Shown here one piece after another: positions 13,801-25,946 of a stretch of 64,000 nucleotides of DNA. The DNA is from Chimonanthus salicifolius (Eukaryota > Streptophyta > Magnoliopsida > Laurales > Calycanthaceae). The DNA is taken from the NCBI GenBank assembly GCA_013350335.1, contig CM023542.1, positions 1,302,001-1,366,000 of the forward strand, read 5' to 3'. Position 1 is the stretch's first letter; every line of letters starts with the position of its first letter. The notes beneath the pieces were generated by a model. It saw only the letters and a program-made list of their open reading frames with translations, had not been told where the DNA came from and searched no databases. The position numbers were made by a program, and so were the translations under genes.

Positions 13801-16800
13801 GGTGAACTTTCCTATCATCAGAGGGTTTGATTTAAGATTTGCAATACACCATATACAACCTATAGAGGACTCTGATTTCTCATGGTTAAGCCCAGTACAT
13901 GTAGTCATTGGACTTCTTGAGGTCCTCAAGATAGCCCATGGTCATATCAAAGTCATTATTCAAAATTGGATACACATGCCTCACCTTCTTTGTCGACAGG
14001 CACGAGCTGGGATCAATGAAGTACATTTTTTACCCTTCAACCCTGTGGAGAAACGTACGGCAATCACTTACATAGATTCAGATGGCTCATGGCATCGTGA
14101 TAGTAAAGGTGCACCTGAACAGGTGAAATTCTCATATGCACACTCTTGTATTATAGTGGCAAGTTCATAGACAGAGATGTATTGATTTTGTACCTTGTTC
14201 TAATTATATTTTGTGTACATGAACATAATTAGATTATTGAGCTTTGCAATATTAAGGAGGATGCGAAGAAGAGAGTGCATGCTATCATCGACAAGTTTGC
14301 CGATCGTGGTCTTCGTTCTCTTGGTGTAGCCAGACAGGTCAGAAATACTAACTGAAGTGATGTAGGTACATGTGTTGACTTAAATTTTTATCTTAAAATC
14401 TTAATTGAATAGATTGGATTGTGTTGTGTGATTGATTATTGCATTAGACGGTGCCGGAGGCGAACAAGGAGAGTGCAGGAGGGCCATGGCAGTTTGTGGG
14501 TTTGTTGCCTCTATTCGACCCCCCAAGGCATGATAGTGCAGAAACTATTCGACGTGCACTCCACTTGGGTGTCAATGTCAAGATGATAACTGGCGACCAG
14601 CTTGCCATTGCCAAGGAGACTGGGCGTAGATTAGGCATGGGAACTAACATGTACCCATCTTCTACCCTGCTTGGTGAGAGCAAGGATGAAGCTATTGCCA
14701 CCCTTCCTGTTGACGAGCTCATTGAGAAGGCTGATGGCTTTGCAGGAGTCTTTCCAGGTAAACAACTAGTTGCTAACCAGGGTTAGACTATCGCTATCAT
14801 AACTTTTATTCAATGTTCCATATTGTGACCATTCATCATACTCTGCATGATGAAAAATATACAGAACACAAGTATGAGATTGTAAAGAAACTGCAAGACA
14901 GGAAACACATTTGCGGCATGACAGGAGATGGTGTAAATGATGCACCAGCACTGAAGAGGGCAGACATTGGAATTGCAGTGGATGATGCAACAGATGCAGC
15001 TCGAAGTGCATCGGACATTGTCCTAACAGAGCCCGGTTTAAGTGTTATTGTGAGTGCCGTGCTGACAAGCAGGGCTATATTCCAAAGGATGAAGAACTAC
15101 ACAATCTATGCTGTGTCAATCACGATCAGGATAGTGTTTGGCTTCATGCTTATTGCTCTTATCTGGAAGTTTGACTTCTCACCATTTATGGTCTTGATAA
15201 TAGCCATCCTCAATGATGGTACAATCATGACCATCTCCAAGGACCGGGTGAAACCCTCGCCCCTGCCAGATTCGTGGAAGCTTAAGGAGATCTTTGCCAC
15301 TGGTGTAGTTCTAGGATCCTACCTTGCCGTCATGACTGTTATCTTCTTCTGGGCTACTTGTGACTCTGACTTCTTCTCTGTAAGTGTACTCTGTTTCTCT
15401 TTAATATTAAAAGGAAGATATTGTTAGGACCTGGGTATCCATCTCAAGAGACTAGCCTATTACGGTGGAGTGACCCAAGTCCTCTATAAATCCCTAGATC
15501 TCCCTCTACACTTCTACTGTGGGACTCGTTCTCAGCCAGCCCCAACAGATATCACATGTTCCTAGACGTTGATTGATACATGGATATGGTCATGGAGAGA
15601 ATGAAATGGCTGCACATTCCTGGAAATGAGCGACCCAGAGAGCCGTGAAGCCCAAACTCACACTTTAAAATTGTATTCAAGTTTAGCCGAAATATATACA
15701 AGTATCTAGGTGCAGTATATGATTTCAATTTTTCTTTTACAGGATAAATTTGGTGTGCGGTCTATTAGAAACAACAATGATGAGCTAACAGCTGCCCTCT
15801 ACCTCCAAGTGAGTATTGTGAGCCAAGCACTCATCTTTGTTACTCGGTCACGAAGCTGGTCATTCATTGAACGGCCTGGATTCATGTTGGTCGGTGCTTT
15901 CATTGCTGCTCAACTGGTAAGTGTCTATGATCTATATATCCTGTTCAGATGTACATCTTAAATCATAATGAGAGAAATAGTAATTCTAACATGCGAGAAC
16001 TCATTTTGGTCAAATGTTCAGGTTGCAACTTTGATTGCTGTGTATGCAAACTGGGGCTTTGCTAGGATTCATGGCATTGGATGGGGATGGGCTGGAGTCA
16101 TCTGGATATATAGCGTTATCTTCTACTTCCCTCTCGACATTCTCAAATTTGTGATCCGTTATGCCTTGAGTGGAAAAGCTTGGGATCATCTACTGCAGAA
16201 CAAGGTAAATTGACTTGATAACAAGTACATTTCAACCATCATTTGTTGGTGTCAGGCAAGAAGAAAATAAATGCTTGAGGATCTGTTTGAATGTCCCAAA
16301 CCAATTTTTTTTTCCCTTAACTCAATCTAGATTTATCATTCCACCCAACAACTATCTGAGGTAGAAGAGGTGGAAAACCATATCTTGATCTTAATTACTA
16401 TGATTCCCCTTCATCGCCTAGGGGTGTCAACTGCTAAAAGAGATGATTTTATCAAAATTTAATCGCATAATCATTTAGAGACTCATATATATTAAATAAT
16501 GTCAAACTCAAAAGCAAATATTAAATTTAACTCCAAAATCAAACTCTAAACTTCTATTAAACCCTCCTTGTACTAATGTCATATTGTTTTGCAGACTGCA
16601 TTCACGACAAAGAAAGATTATGGAAGGGGAGAGAGGGAGGCCCAGTGGGCTCTAGCTCAACGCACTCTTCATGGCCTGCAACCCCCTGAGTCAGCTTCTC
16701 TCTTCCATGACAAGAGCAACTACAGAGAATTGTCTGAGCTAGCTGAGCAGGCGAAGAGACGTGCCGAGGTTGCAAGGTGCGTTCCTACAATGATAAATAT

Positions 16801-16982
16801 GCAAACAAACATTTTTTTGAAAAAAAAAACACATTATACCAGCCATCCAGTGCATCCAAATTTAAGTTGGCAACATGTTTTGCAGGTTAAGAGAACTTCA
16901 TACCCTGAAAGGGCACGTCGAATCGGTGGTAAAGCTGAAGGGACTGGACATCGAGACCATCCAGCAGCACTACACTGTTTAA
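10874..16982 (+). CDS. Plasma-membrane H+-ATPase (P3A-type proton pump)
   Basis: This pump extrudes protons at the cell surface using ATP. Fifteen exons: 10874-10921, 11749-11868, 12158-12256, 12358-12495, 12764-13078, 13193-13519, 13617-13736, 14000-14122, 14233-14337, 14448-14757, 14865-15379, 15743-15916, 16022-16204, 16595-16776, 16886-16982. They join in phase to 951 residues, the family's usual length. Visible motifs are TGES (184-187, actuator), phosphorylated Asp331 in DKTGTLT, KGAPEQ (425-430, nucleotide site), GDGVNDAP (589-596), Arg657 and Asp686 of the proton pathway, and a C-terminal autoinhibitory tail ending QQHYTV, so Thr950 is the penultimate 14-3-3 switch. The N-terminus ([16 protein letters not shown]) and the VRSIR segment suggest the AHA1/AHA2, PMA4-like subfamily. 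Asp423 just before SKGAPEQ is unusual. No frameshift or stop is seen. Confidence 0.95.
15420..15700. repeat. Possible dispersed repeat in H+-ATPase intron 11
   Basis: Intron 11 (15380-15742) contains 'gtggagtgacccaagtcc', 'tataaatccctag' and 'gtgggactcgttctcag'. This resembles dispersed non-coding plant repeats with a 'TGGGACT' theme. Family and ends are not determined. Confidence 0.3.
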
Positions 16983-18170
16983 GGAATTTAGATTCTGGAT
17001 ATCGATAGTAAGATGCTGAGAAGTAGATAAAGGAAAGGGAATTTGTACTGTTTTTTTTTTTCTTTCTTTCTAGCATATTTAGTGGTTAAATAATCAAGCT
17101 CCATTATTCAGAGAGTAATTGAATTCTTTTCTCTTTAATTCAAATCAAATTTTCTCTTTTGTTCTGTCACTTTGCAGATGTGTGTTCATCAGTGTCTATT
17201 TAGAGCATGTTTTCATACATATTACATGAACAGAAGAAAAGTTTTACATGATGAAACTTTTCCAAGATGGCCATTCAATGAATATTTTATTAAATGAATG
17301 AAAGATTTTATAGAGTAATAAATGGGTCCATTACAAAAATCGCTGGTTAAACATGGGATTAAAAAAAAATCACCTTGATTCAATCATAAAAGTCATTTTT
17401 TTAAGCTGTTTAAATTTTGATTACTTTAAATTATGTCTTGATTACTACCACTCTTCATTCGATTTAAAACTGGCCTGCTAAGATTGCTAAACGGATGGTC
17501 CAAGTGCTGATTTACATGGACTTATAATGAACCAACAATTAAAGGTTATAATAATTAAATAATATAGACATGAATTAATAATAGGTCAAAGGAAAAGCAT
17601 TTTTGTGAATGCTATGATTCAGTTCATTGCTTCTTCCATGGTTAGACTCAATGAGCAGATGGGTAAGAAGAACTAGTCAAACCCAATCTCAGCCTGAATT
17701 TTTATATGTAAGCTCGAGCTCAATTTTAAACTCGAAATGTATAATTATACATTATGTAAATGTGGCTCAAATTTAGGTTTTTAGGTCGAATTCATACTTT
17801 TATTTACTAGGCCCGAGCCTGACCTGAATTCTAATTCGGGCCTGATATTTTGCACTAAAAATGAGCTCAAGGTGAACCTGGGTCAACTATTCAATTAATG
17901 GATCCAAATATCTTAACAATAATTTGATGTGAGATTAATCCCACGGATAATCACCTGCGACCCTTATGTATTCAAATATGTTTGAGAGAAGTTTAACTAG
18001 AGTTTAATCTTATAAATTTAGATAAATTGAACTACTACTTTCATATATCTTCCAGCCCATTGGTAATTGGTATATCTTTGGTGGATGTTGGGCCAACGGC
18101 AGACCCTTCAATATTTGAAATATAAAAAATAAAAATGAAAAATAGAGCTGAGTAACATGGCCCCACCAAA
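16983..18170. other. Intergenic region between H+-ATPase and WD40 genes
   Basis: It contains the presumed 3' UTR of the pump (T-rich, about 17000-17170), an AT-rich stretch, and a diverged tract of 'gcccgagcctgacctgaa'-type repeat near 17690-17890. No open frame of interest was found. Confidence 0.6.
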
Positions 18171-18176
18171 TTCTAT

Positions 18177-18197
18177 CCCGCGAAATTTTTTCCCGCC
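18177..18197 (+). promoter_or_regulatory. Two E2F-like sites upstream of the WD40 gene
   Basis: CCCGCGAAA (18177-18185, complement TTTCGCGGG) and TTTCCCGCC (18189-18197) both fit the E2F consensus TTTSSCGS. They stand almost back to back, about 106-126 bases before the ATG. Plant genes with such pairs are often S-phase or DNA-repair genes, which suits a CMR1/WDR76 homologue. Function is inferred. Confidence 0.55.
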
Positions 18198-18302
18198 CTT
18201 CGTTATATCGGAAATATTCTGAATATAAACAGAAACCGCCCTCAAATTACCAAATCCTATTTCTCTCTTTTTCTCTCAGGCGTTCCTTTGTGTGTTGTCG
18301 GC

Positions 18303-21300
18303 ATGGCGAGTCAAGCCCTCACCGAATACGAGAGAAGGAGACTGGAGAACATAAGGCGCAATGGGGAAATGATGGCTTCTTTGAAGCTTCGTAACAAAGC
18401 TCAGGATCTACTTTCTGCCGTCAAACGCCAAAGGTCCATTTTCTCCATCAATTTCTCTTTCATCAGATTCCGTTTCCATTTGCTCTTTTTTCTTTTCTTC
18501 TTCTTCATCTTGGTATTTGCATTATGTTGATTTTTTTTCCTCTTTTCTTGAATCTCTTCATTTGGGTCTTCTTTATTTTCTTTCCAGAACTGAAATCAAA
18601 GGCTACAAAACCACTCAAGAGAAAAATGCGAAGACCCAATCCCCTATTGTCATCCGCCGCTCCCTCCGGACCCGTGGAATCGCACCTGATGCTGCTAGTG
18701 CAAAGGGCCTGGATGATGACCTCGTCACCTCCCCGCAAAAGCCCACTAGCCTTTCTCAGCCTGACAACCCAGTGCGAAAACGGGAGCAGCTCACTATTGA
18801 AGAATCGTGTATTGATGGTGACAGCTCCGGCAATAGGCAATTAGTTGATGCAATAATGGGTATGTCGGAAAATGTGCCCTTGTCTCCCTCAAAGAACAGG
18901 GGGAAAGCAGTTGGTGGTTGCTTCAATTTTGATTCAATGGTTTTGAGATCGGAAAATGTTGCACGGGTTGTGCCTGGACGGATATTGAATGTGCGTTTCT
19001 TTCCTTCTGAGAATCAGACTATGATTGTCGTTGGTGATAAGTTTGGGAATGTTGGATTCTGGGATGTAGAGTTCAAAGAAGGGGATGGAGATGGAGTTCA
19101 TCTTTATAGCCCTCATTCTGCTCCTGTTTCAGGGTTTTCGGTTCAACCGTTTTCCTTAAGGAAGGTAGACAATTCAGATGCTTCAAATTCTTTTTGATTT
19201 GTTATGTTCTTGTTTAGTTCATCATTAGAAATATGTTCCTATTTTTTGTATTATGGGTTTGTGGTCTAACCCTGGTTCTTATCACCAACCCCCAACTCAT
19301 TTATTTATTAAATGGTCAACCCCAAACACATACACTGGTACACCTTTAAAATCAATTGGTTTGTTTCTACCCTAGCCCATTTGCCCATTCAATTAAAATG
19401 GTTGACCATACCTAATCCAAATTAATACCTATACTTGTTGCATCTGGTAACCTAAAAAGTTATTTTGGTTTACAATTGTGGCACCACCTGGAACTCTTAG
19501 AAGAAGACAGTAATCTAGTCTTCCCAATGTTCAAACTGTTTCTAGTTTGTGCTACATCTGGACACACAGCATTGAAGTTGAAACATAGATGTGCATCATT
19601 TCTTACTAAGAACAGCTAATGGATGGATGTATGTATGTATGTATGTATGGATGGATGGATGTATGTATATGCATCATTTCTTACTAAGAAAAGCTTAATT
19701 TTCCATGACAGTCTCATGATCTATATAATAAAAGAGAAGCTGCATGCTTTTTTATTCTCTTAGATCTTTCACGAAGTGAGCTTTTGATCTTTGATTTCAA
19801 ATTCCTGATCATTTGCTGAGAATTCAATTAACTTTTATTTTGTCAATTCTCAAGTACATACATGTTCAATTCTATGTGCAGATGTTCACCAGCAGCTATG
19901 ATGGGTTCATTAGGTTGATGGATGTTGAAAAGGAGACGTTTCATATGGTTTACAATAGTTATGATGCAATTTTTTCTCTTTCTCAAAGGCCAAATGATGT
20001 CAAGTCCTTATATTTTGGGGAGGCTGGTGGGTTGAATATTTGGGATGAAAGGGTGGGAAGCATCACTAGCTCATATATGTTGCATGAAAAAAGGATTAAC
20101 TCCATTGATTTCAATCCCGAAAATGAAAACTTGATGGCTACAAGTTCAACTGATGGTACAGCCTGCATATGGGATTTGAGAAATATCTGCACTCGCCGTC
20201 CGAAAAGCCTAAAAATGATTAGTCATGAAAAGGCCGTTCATTCTGCTTATTTCTCACCTACTGGACGTTGTCTTGCAACGACAAGGTTTGTAACTTTGTA
20301 TAAACCTTTTGGTTCTTACATTTCCCTATCCAAATGTTTTCTGAAGAATATCTTCTGTCTTTTTTATTATTCTCAAGCAATAAAATGATCAATTGCTTTT
20401 GTGGTTGTGGAGTATTTCCATGATGTCCCAAAATGCAGTCAGTTGAATATTTGGATTAGAAATGTCAGCCTTGTGTGTTTCACTGTATTTTTTGCGGTGG
20501 CATGAATATTGATAAACGCATCAGGTGGGATGTTCTCTCTTTCCTAACCATATTTTTTTTCAAATGGTTCATATATTAATAGCTATAGGAGCACCAGGGT
20601 TGCAGCTCTCTTCTAACCATATTGACCTTGATGCTCAGCATCAATTATGATTTGGAGCTGAAAAGGCATAGCAACAGTGTCCAATCTATGTGGTTTTCAA
20701 TATTGATGTTGCCTTTTGAATGCATAGAAGTTGTTTTATTTATTATTGCTTATAATTGCAATTCAAAATTGCTTGGTGGATTCAAAACAAATAGAGACAT
20801 AGGGTTTCTTCTCTCCAAATCCATAAACACTGGAATATATGAGAATAGGAAGAGAAAACAACTAAAAGCATATAAAGATACGTAATTTGCACCAAACTAG
20901 ATTACTTGATGAGGTTACACAAGCTTCTTATTCCCTACCTTCGAGATTTTTCATATAGTGTGAAATAGCACCAAAATGTTGTCCATATAGTTGTTTCATC
21001 ACCATAGTGTGACATCATAAATATTGAGATTCTAGTGTTAACATGTTGCACATTTTATGTAATTTACTTCCTTAGGTTAATCCAATTAGGCTTGAAATCA
21101 AGTTTTTAAGTCAAAACTTTTGAACTTTTTAGTTCTCATGTAAAGGGAAAGAACAAATGTGTGAATAACAATTATAGTTGCTAGGAAGATAGGAAGTTGT
21201 GTGTCACAAGATAAGACATCATGACGTGCGAATGTGCAAGCAGGAGATCAAAGTGAAGTTCAACACAAAAAATAGATGTTATTGTGGTGTAGATAGTTTT

Positions 21301-24300
21301 GGAAGCTTAAAGATGATCTTGGAAGTTGGAACACTCTAAAAGAGTCATGAGAAACACGTAAGAATCCAAAATGTTCAAGAAATGTCTTCAAGATGGGGAT
21401 TAGTGTGGATTGGGAGGTTTAAACATGCTCGTGGGATTAGTCTGACCTCCAATGTGGAGTGGAGATACCCATGTTACAAAAAAAAAAGATTGAGCAAACC
21501 ATTCCTTAAAATTGTTCTCTTTCTCTCACATGATCATATCTCCTATACCTGCAGCTTTATAACAAGGTTGCTCTTAGAATCAAACATATTACCTATTCCA
21601 TAAGATGAAACTAAATTCAATGAATATGGCAGTCAACATCATTATTGGAATTGATAAAAAAATTGTACTTTTTTAAGTGAAAACCCCCAAAATGAATATT
21701 GGATTTCTTATTGCTCTTTGATTTGGTCTTTACACCATCTAATTTTGTTTCTATCAACAAATATAAACTAAGATGGCATCTTTCTCAGCACCATGCCTGC
21801 TCCAAGCATTAAAATTAGAACTTTGGAGAAAAAAACTAATGAATGAGCTTGATGGGAAGACGATGAATAGAGAATGGGGGTCAAATTATGTAAAATTATC
21901 CAAAAAGAAATGAAAATGAAATTTAACATATACCACCTTTATTTAGCAATGGGTTTTTGAAAGTCCACATTTATTGGCTAAGTTGCATGAGTCACACTCA
22001 GCTAACTTTCATATGTATTAGCTAAGTTTACCTCAGTCAAACAAAATTTGAAAGAGTCCTGCTCCTAACATGTAGTGGGGGTACCAACTCAAAACTTGGA
22101 CTCGGCTGCTTTTTTTTTTTTTATCTTGATGAATTGTTTAATGCTACAAATTTGTTTATCTAGTGAACTATGATACCCATGTTGGATATATAACTAAATT
22201 CTTCTTTGTAATTGTCTGATGTAGTTATGATAACAAAGTTCGAGTGCTGAGTGGTGCTGACTTTGAAGATATAGCCATGATTAGCCATTTCAACCAAACT
22301 AACAGATGGATTTCTACATTCAGGTTTGCTCCAATTTTTCCAAATTCATGTATCTTTTACTGCTTTGTGGCAGTTGCACACTTGTGATCATGGTTTGAGA
22401 ACTCTAAAAGCACATTGCAATATGGTTTTTGAAAATATAGGAAAATAGAAGGCCCAGTCTAGTGTTGATAAGTTGAGTCTTAACTAGTCTAATCAAATAT
22501 AAGAGAAATCAACTAAGGTTATTCAATGAACTTCTCAGTCAGGTGCTCTAAGAGGCGTGGACACCTTGGTCTTTAAAAAAAAAAAATTTGAGTCTTGAAC
22601 AAGCCTTTGTTGAGCCATGATTAAATTGAACTTTTGGTCAAAAGAAAGTCTGATCAAGTTGAAATGACTGGCTTGAGAGTCTTGCCAAGTATTGACTAAA
22701 TAGCTGCGCTATGACCCAAATCAAAATTTTGGCAGTCCACTCAGAAATTTTGTTCGAGCCAACTCTTCCCAATCGGCTTGAAACTATTTTCTGAGTTGAG
22801 TTGATGGATTTTCACCTCCAGCCAAAATGTTGATCGCTGGATACTGGAGCTTGTGATATAACTACTGCTAAAGATATGACAGGAAACATAAGGTCTTGTA
22901 CCTCAAGATACACGGATGTACAATTAATTTTGAGGATCGGTAACTTGAACCTCAAGATGTGCATTGTACCATTGATATTGAGGATCACTAATGTGGGTCT
23001 GTGTATTGATGTGCCCTGAATTACTTCATGTTTAGGTCCCTATGCCACTTATCAATGATTATGAATCATTGAATCTGGTAGATATTTAAGAGATCTCCCA
23101 TAATAGAGTGCGTACATTAAAGACTAATATAGACTATATGGTGCATTGAATGACGGGCCCTATATGTAAAGAAACCAGGGAACAGGAAACTGTGTATTTG
23201 AAGACCCAGTAATTCCTAAACATAAAATACTTGACTCTTTTTTTTGTAGTAGCTCAAATGTATGTCACTGATACTATATTTTTGCTTCTTATTTGCAATG
23301 TCAAGCTGATTATGAAGGACTGGGCTGTTGAGAATTATGTTTTACCATCTCAATATGTATTTTAAGTGACAAAATAGAAGGTGTACCATCAGTCTGCGTA
23401 CCAAAATGATTGTGGAATCTGTACAATTTTAATATATGTTAGTTATTTTCTTTAATAGGTTGCTGAATTTCTGCAACACATTCTCTGGAAATCACATGGA
23501 CATACTATAACAGTTGCTGTCCAATGTTAAGAGATTATTTCCTCAATCAAAATAGGAGAAATATTTTGATAACGAGTAAGGATCCTCTAGTGCTGTAGCA
23601 CTAGACAATTTATGGTGTCACCAATGACCACTTGTCATGGGACCCAATTCAAAGGTGAATTGGTCATTTCAGTTTGGTAGGGAGTTACTAATATTTTTTA
23701 TTATGACCATTTCACCCTTGAATAGGTCCACTAACAAGTGGTCATTGGTGGCACCATGCTACAACACTAGATGATAAGAATCGGTACACTTGATATTCAT
23801 CCCTTGTAAACTGTAGTCACTCAAATAACCAACAGGCTTTCTAATAAATGTATCTTTGCTAGATATTTCCCTCTAAAAATAGCCATTGCTTTGAATCTCA
23901 ACTAGAAAGAATTATCTGCTTGTCCTTGATCATGACAGATGACCATCTAATGTGTCCTCTTATATGTGAGGAAGCCATTTGTTTACATTTTTTTTTTTTT
24001 AGGCCATGAATTGTTTTCTAGGCCAGATGTTAGACTGGTTAGAAGTAAAACCTTCAGTTTTTTTATACAAGTTCTAACTAAAGTTCTTTTGCTTTGGTGG
24101 GACAGAGCAATATGGGGATGGAACGAAGAGTATATCTTCATTGGCAACATGAAAAGAGCAGTAGATGTCATCTCTACAGTTGACAGAACAACAGTTTCTC
24201 TATCAAGTCCATACATGACTGCAATTCCCTGCCGGTTTGCTGCACACCCATATAGGGTTGGGACTCTTGCTGGTGCCACTGCTGGGGGGCAGGTATATAT

Positions 24301-24316
24301 CTGGACAGCAAAATAG
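18303..24316 (+). CDS. WD40-repeat protein, WDR76/CMR1 family
   Basis: Yeast CMR1 and animal WDR76 are nuclear WD40 proteins linked to damaged DNA and to DDB1-CUL4 ubiquitin ligases; the Arabidopsis relative is, I believe, DRS1. Five exons (18303-18433, 18588-19164, 19882-20285, 22225-22323, 24106-24316) join in phase to 473 residues. The N-terminus LTEYERRRLENIRRNGEMM is a family signature, followed by a charged Ser-rich linker and then a C-terminal WD40 propeller. WDER (290-293) and WDLR (333-336) are seen, the latter fitting the WDxR core of DDB1-binding DWD boxes. The chain ends in VYIWTAK, so the propeller looks complete. The start at 18303 is the first ATG; the frame extends upstream only through non-ATG codons. 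Introns 3 (1939 bases) and 4 (1782 bases) are long, and intron 4 carries a hairpin MITE. Confidence 0.88.
19617..19672 (+). repeat. (ATGG/ATGT)n tetranucleotide microsatellite
   Basis: Interrupted tetramer repeats (ggatggatgtatgtatg...) lie in intron 2 of the WD40 gene and will probably be length-variable. Confidence 0.8.
23575..23780. mobile_element. Hairpin (foldback) MITE in WD40-gene intron 4
   Basis: The left arm 'ctctagtgctgtagca..' with 'ccaatgaccacttgtcatg' (about 23585-23645) matches the reverse complement of the right arm (about 23715-23772), where 'acaagtggtcattggtggc' and 'gctacaacactaga' appear. The arms are about 80 bases with roughly one difference in six and leave a short AT-rich centre. 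No coding capacity is present. The superfamily is not clear, because the target-site duplication cannot be read with certainty. Confidence 0.6.
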
Positions 24317-25946
24317 AACTGTTCTACACATCAGAAACATTGGCTTCCTTCGAATGTAAATTTTGTATTCGTAGAAGAAACTTAGTTGTATCTACTGAGG
24401 CATTTGCAGTACTTAAGCAGTCTATCCATTTTCTTAATGTGATTGGGATGAAATTACATATCAAAGTGACTTGTTGGATAGAAAAAACTGTGTTTGGGTC
24501 TGATTCAAGTCATTCAATAGGTGATGAAATCTGCCCTTGTGTCGGGCGGGAAAACCTGATGTTTTCTGTTGTTTGGTCAATATTTTATTTTTGTTGAGAA
24601 TGAACAAGGCGTTGTCTTGGGGAGCAAGGAAAACTTGTCTTTTTTCTTCATTCAAATATCCTATCCCTACTATGGGAAATGGATTCTTTGGAACAAGAGA
24701 TAAGTGTTTCATTTTTCGTGTTCTTGACGAAGAGCCTTTATTTCATAAAAGAAGAAAGAGCCTCTCATTTTTCAATAAAGAAAAAAAAATTGACAATCAG
24801 CCTCTTATGATATGTTGTAGCCACTATTTTTCATGGAAAATGATTTTCTAGATGATTTTTGTTTCCATAGAAAATGAAATTCAAAGGTTTTGTTTTCTAT
24901 GATTATCAATGCCTTTAGTTTGGTGACGGTCATAAAAGTGAAAATTCAGACTAACGTACTTTATCGTTCCTACATAGAATGTATCGACAACCAACAGGAT
25001 CATCAAATGTAGGGTTGATACATATTAGTTGAAAAACGGGTGATATACCAACCGTATCGGGCACATCCAACTTTTTTTTATCAAAAAGATAAATCTCCAT
25101 TGCGAGTTTTTCATTTTGAATCTTGTTTTGGGTTTGTTTTTTAGAAAGGTTTAAAAACCAGTTAAATGTTCGCTAGGTATTTGTCTTTTTGAATTTTTTT
25201 ATCATTTTTTTTAAAAAGATAATATTGTTTTTGAATTTTTATAAGTAATTTAGTGAAATCATGATAAGTGTTTATGGAATGGAGTTCATTAAATTAATTT
25301 TTTTATAGGATTTGCTCTAAATATCTATTTTAGAGGTTTTTTTAAAAATCAACTAAATGATAATATTGTTATAGTTTGTAGGACGTTTGTATGATTTTTT
25401 TAAATTTTCTTTTATGAGACACTAGAAATTACATTTTTCAGCATTTTGGAAAGTCATGAATTGTAATAGACTAGAAATTGCAAGCTAACTTAGCATTATC
25501 CGTTAATGGATTAATGAAAATGAGTTGTCGACAGTGTATTTTTTAAGTACCTTGGTTAGAAAAGTCGTTTTGGTAATACTAAAAATAATTTTTAACATTC
25601 ATGCCTTTTAAAAGTAAATGATCTTTTCTGTAGAATTTAGAGGGATTTCCAGATCCTATTTCATGTCTTTTTTTCTTTTTCTTTTTTATGACGGGGTGAA
25701 CCTCGAGAAGAAGCCCTACTAAACCCTCCTTAAGGTGACGTCCCACACCCCTACAGGATATCTACCGGATTACGTTACAGGGATTCAAACTCATTCTGAG
25801 GCGGAATGTTACCAGCGGAATAGTCAAATTAAGCCAGATTACCACACTATAGAGACTCTTGACTTTGATGCATAAAATATTGTTGCTAGGTCTGTCAGAA
25901 GTGGATTCAATCAGGGGTCATCCACTGAAAAGAATACTGAATATCC
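24317..25946. other. Convergent intergenic region, WD40 and FAD genes
   Basis: The two genes end toward each other here. It contains their presumed 3' UTRs, AT-rich DNA and a SINE-like segment at 25668-25855. Frames at 24340-24851 show no homology that I recognise. Confidence 0.55.
25668..25855 (-). mobile_element. SINE-like element, second family
   Basis: On the minus strand it begins GTGTGGTAATCTGGCTTAAT, has a degraded B-box (GAGTTTGAATCCC), a GC-richer body and a tail rich in A and AAAG. Sequence and box spacing differ from the family at 9.3 kb. The boundaries are approximate. Confidence 0.4.
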
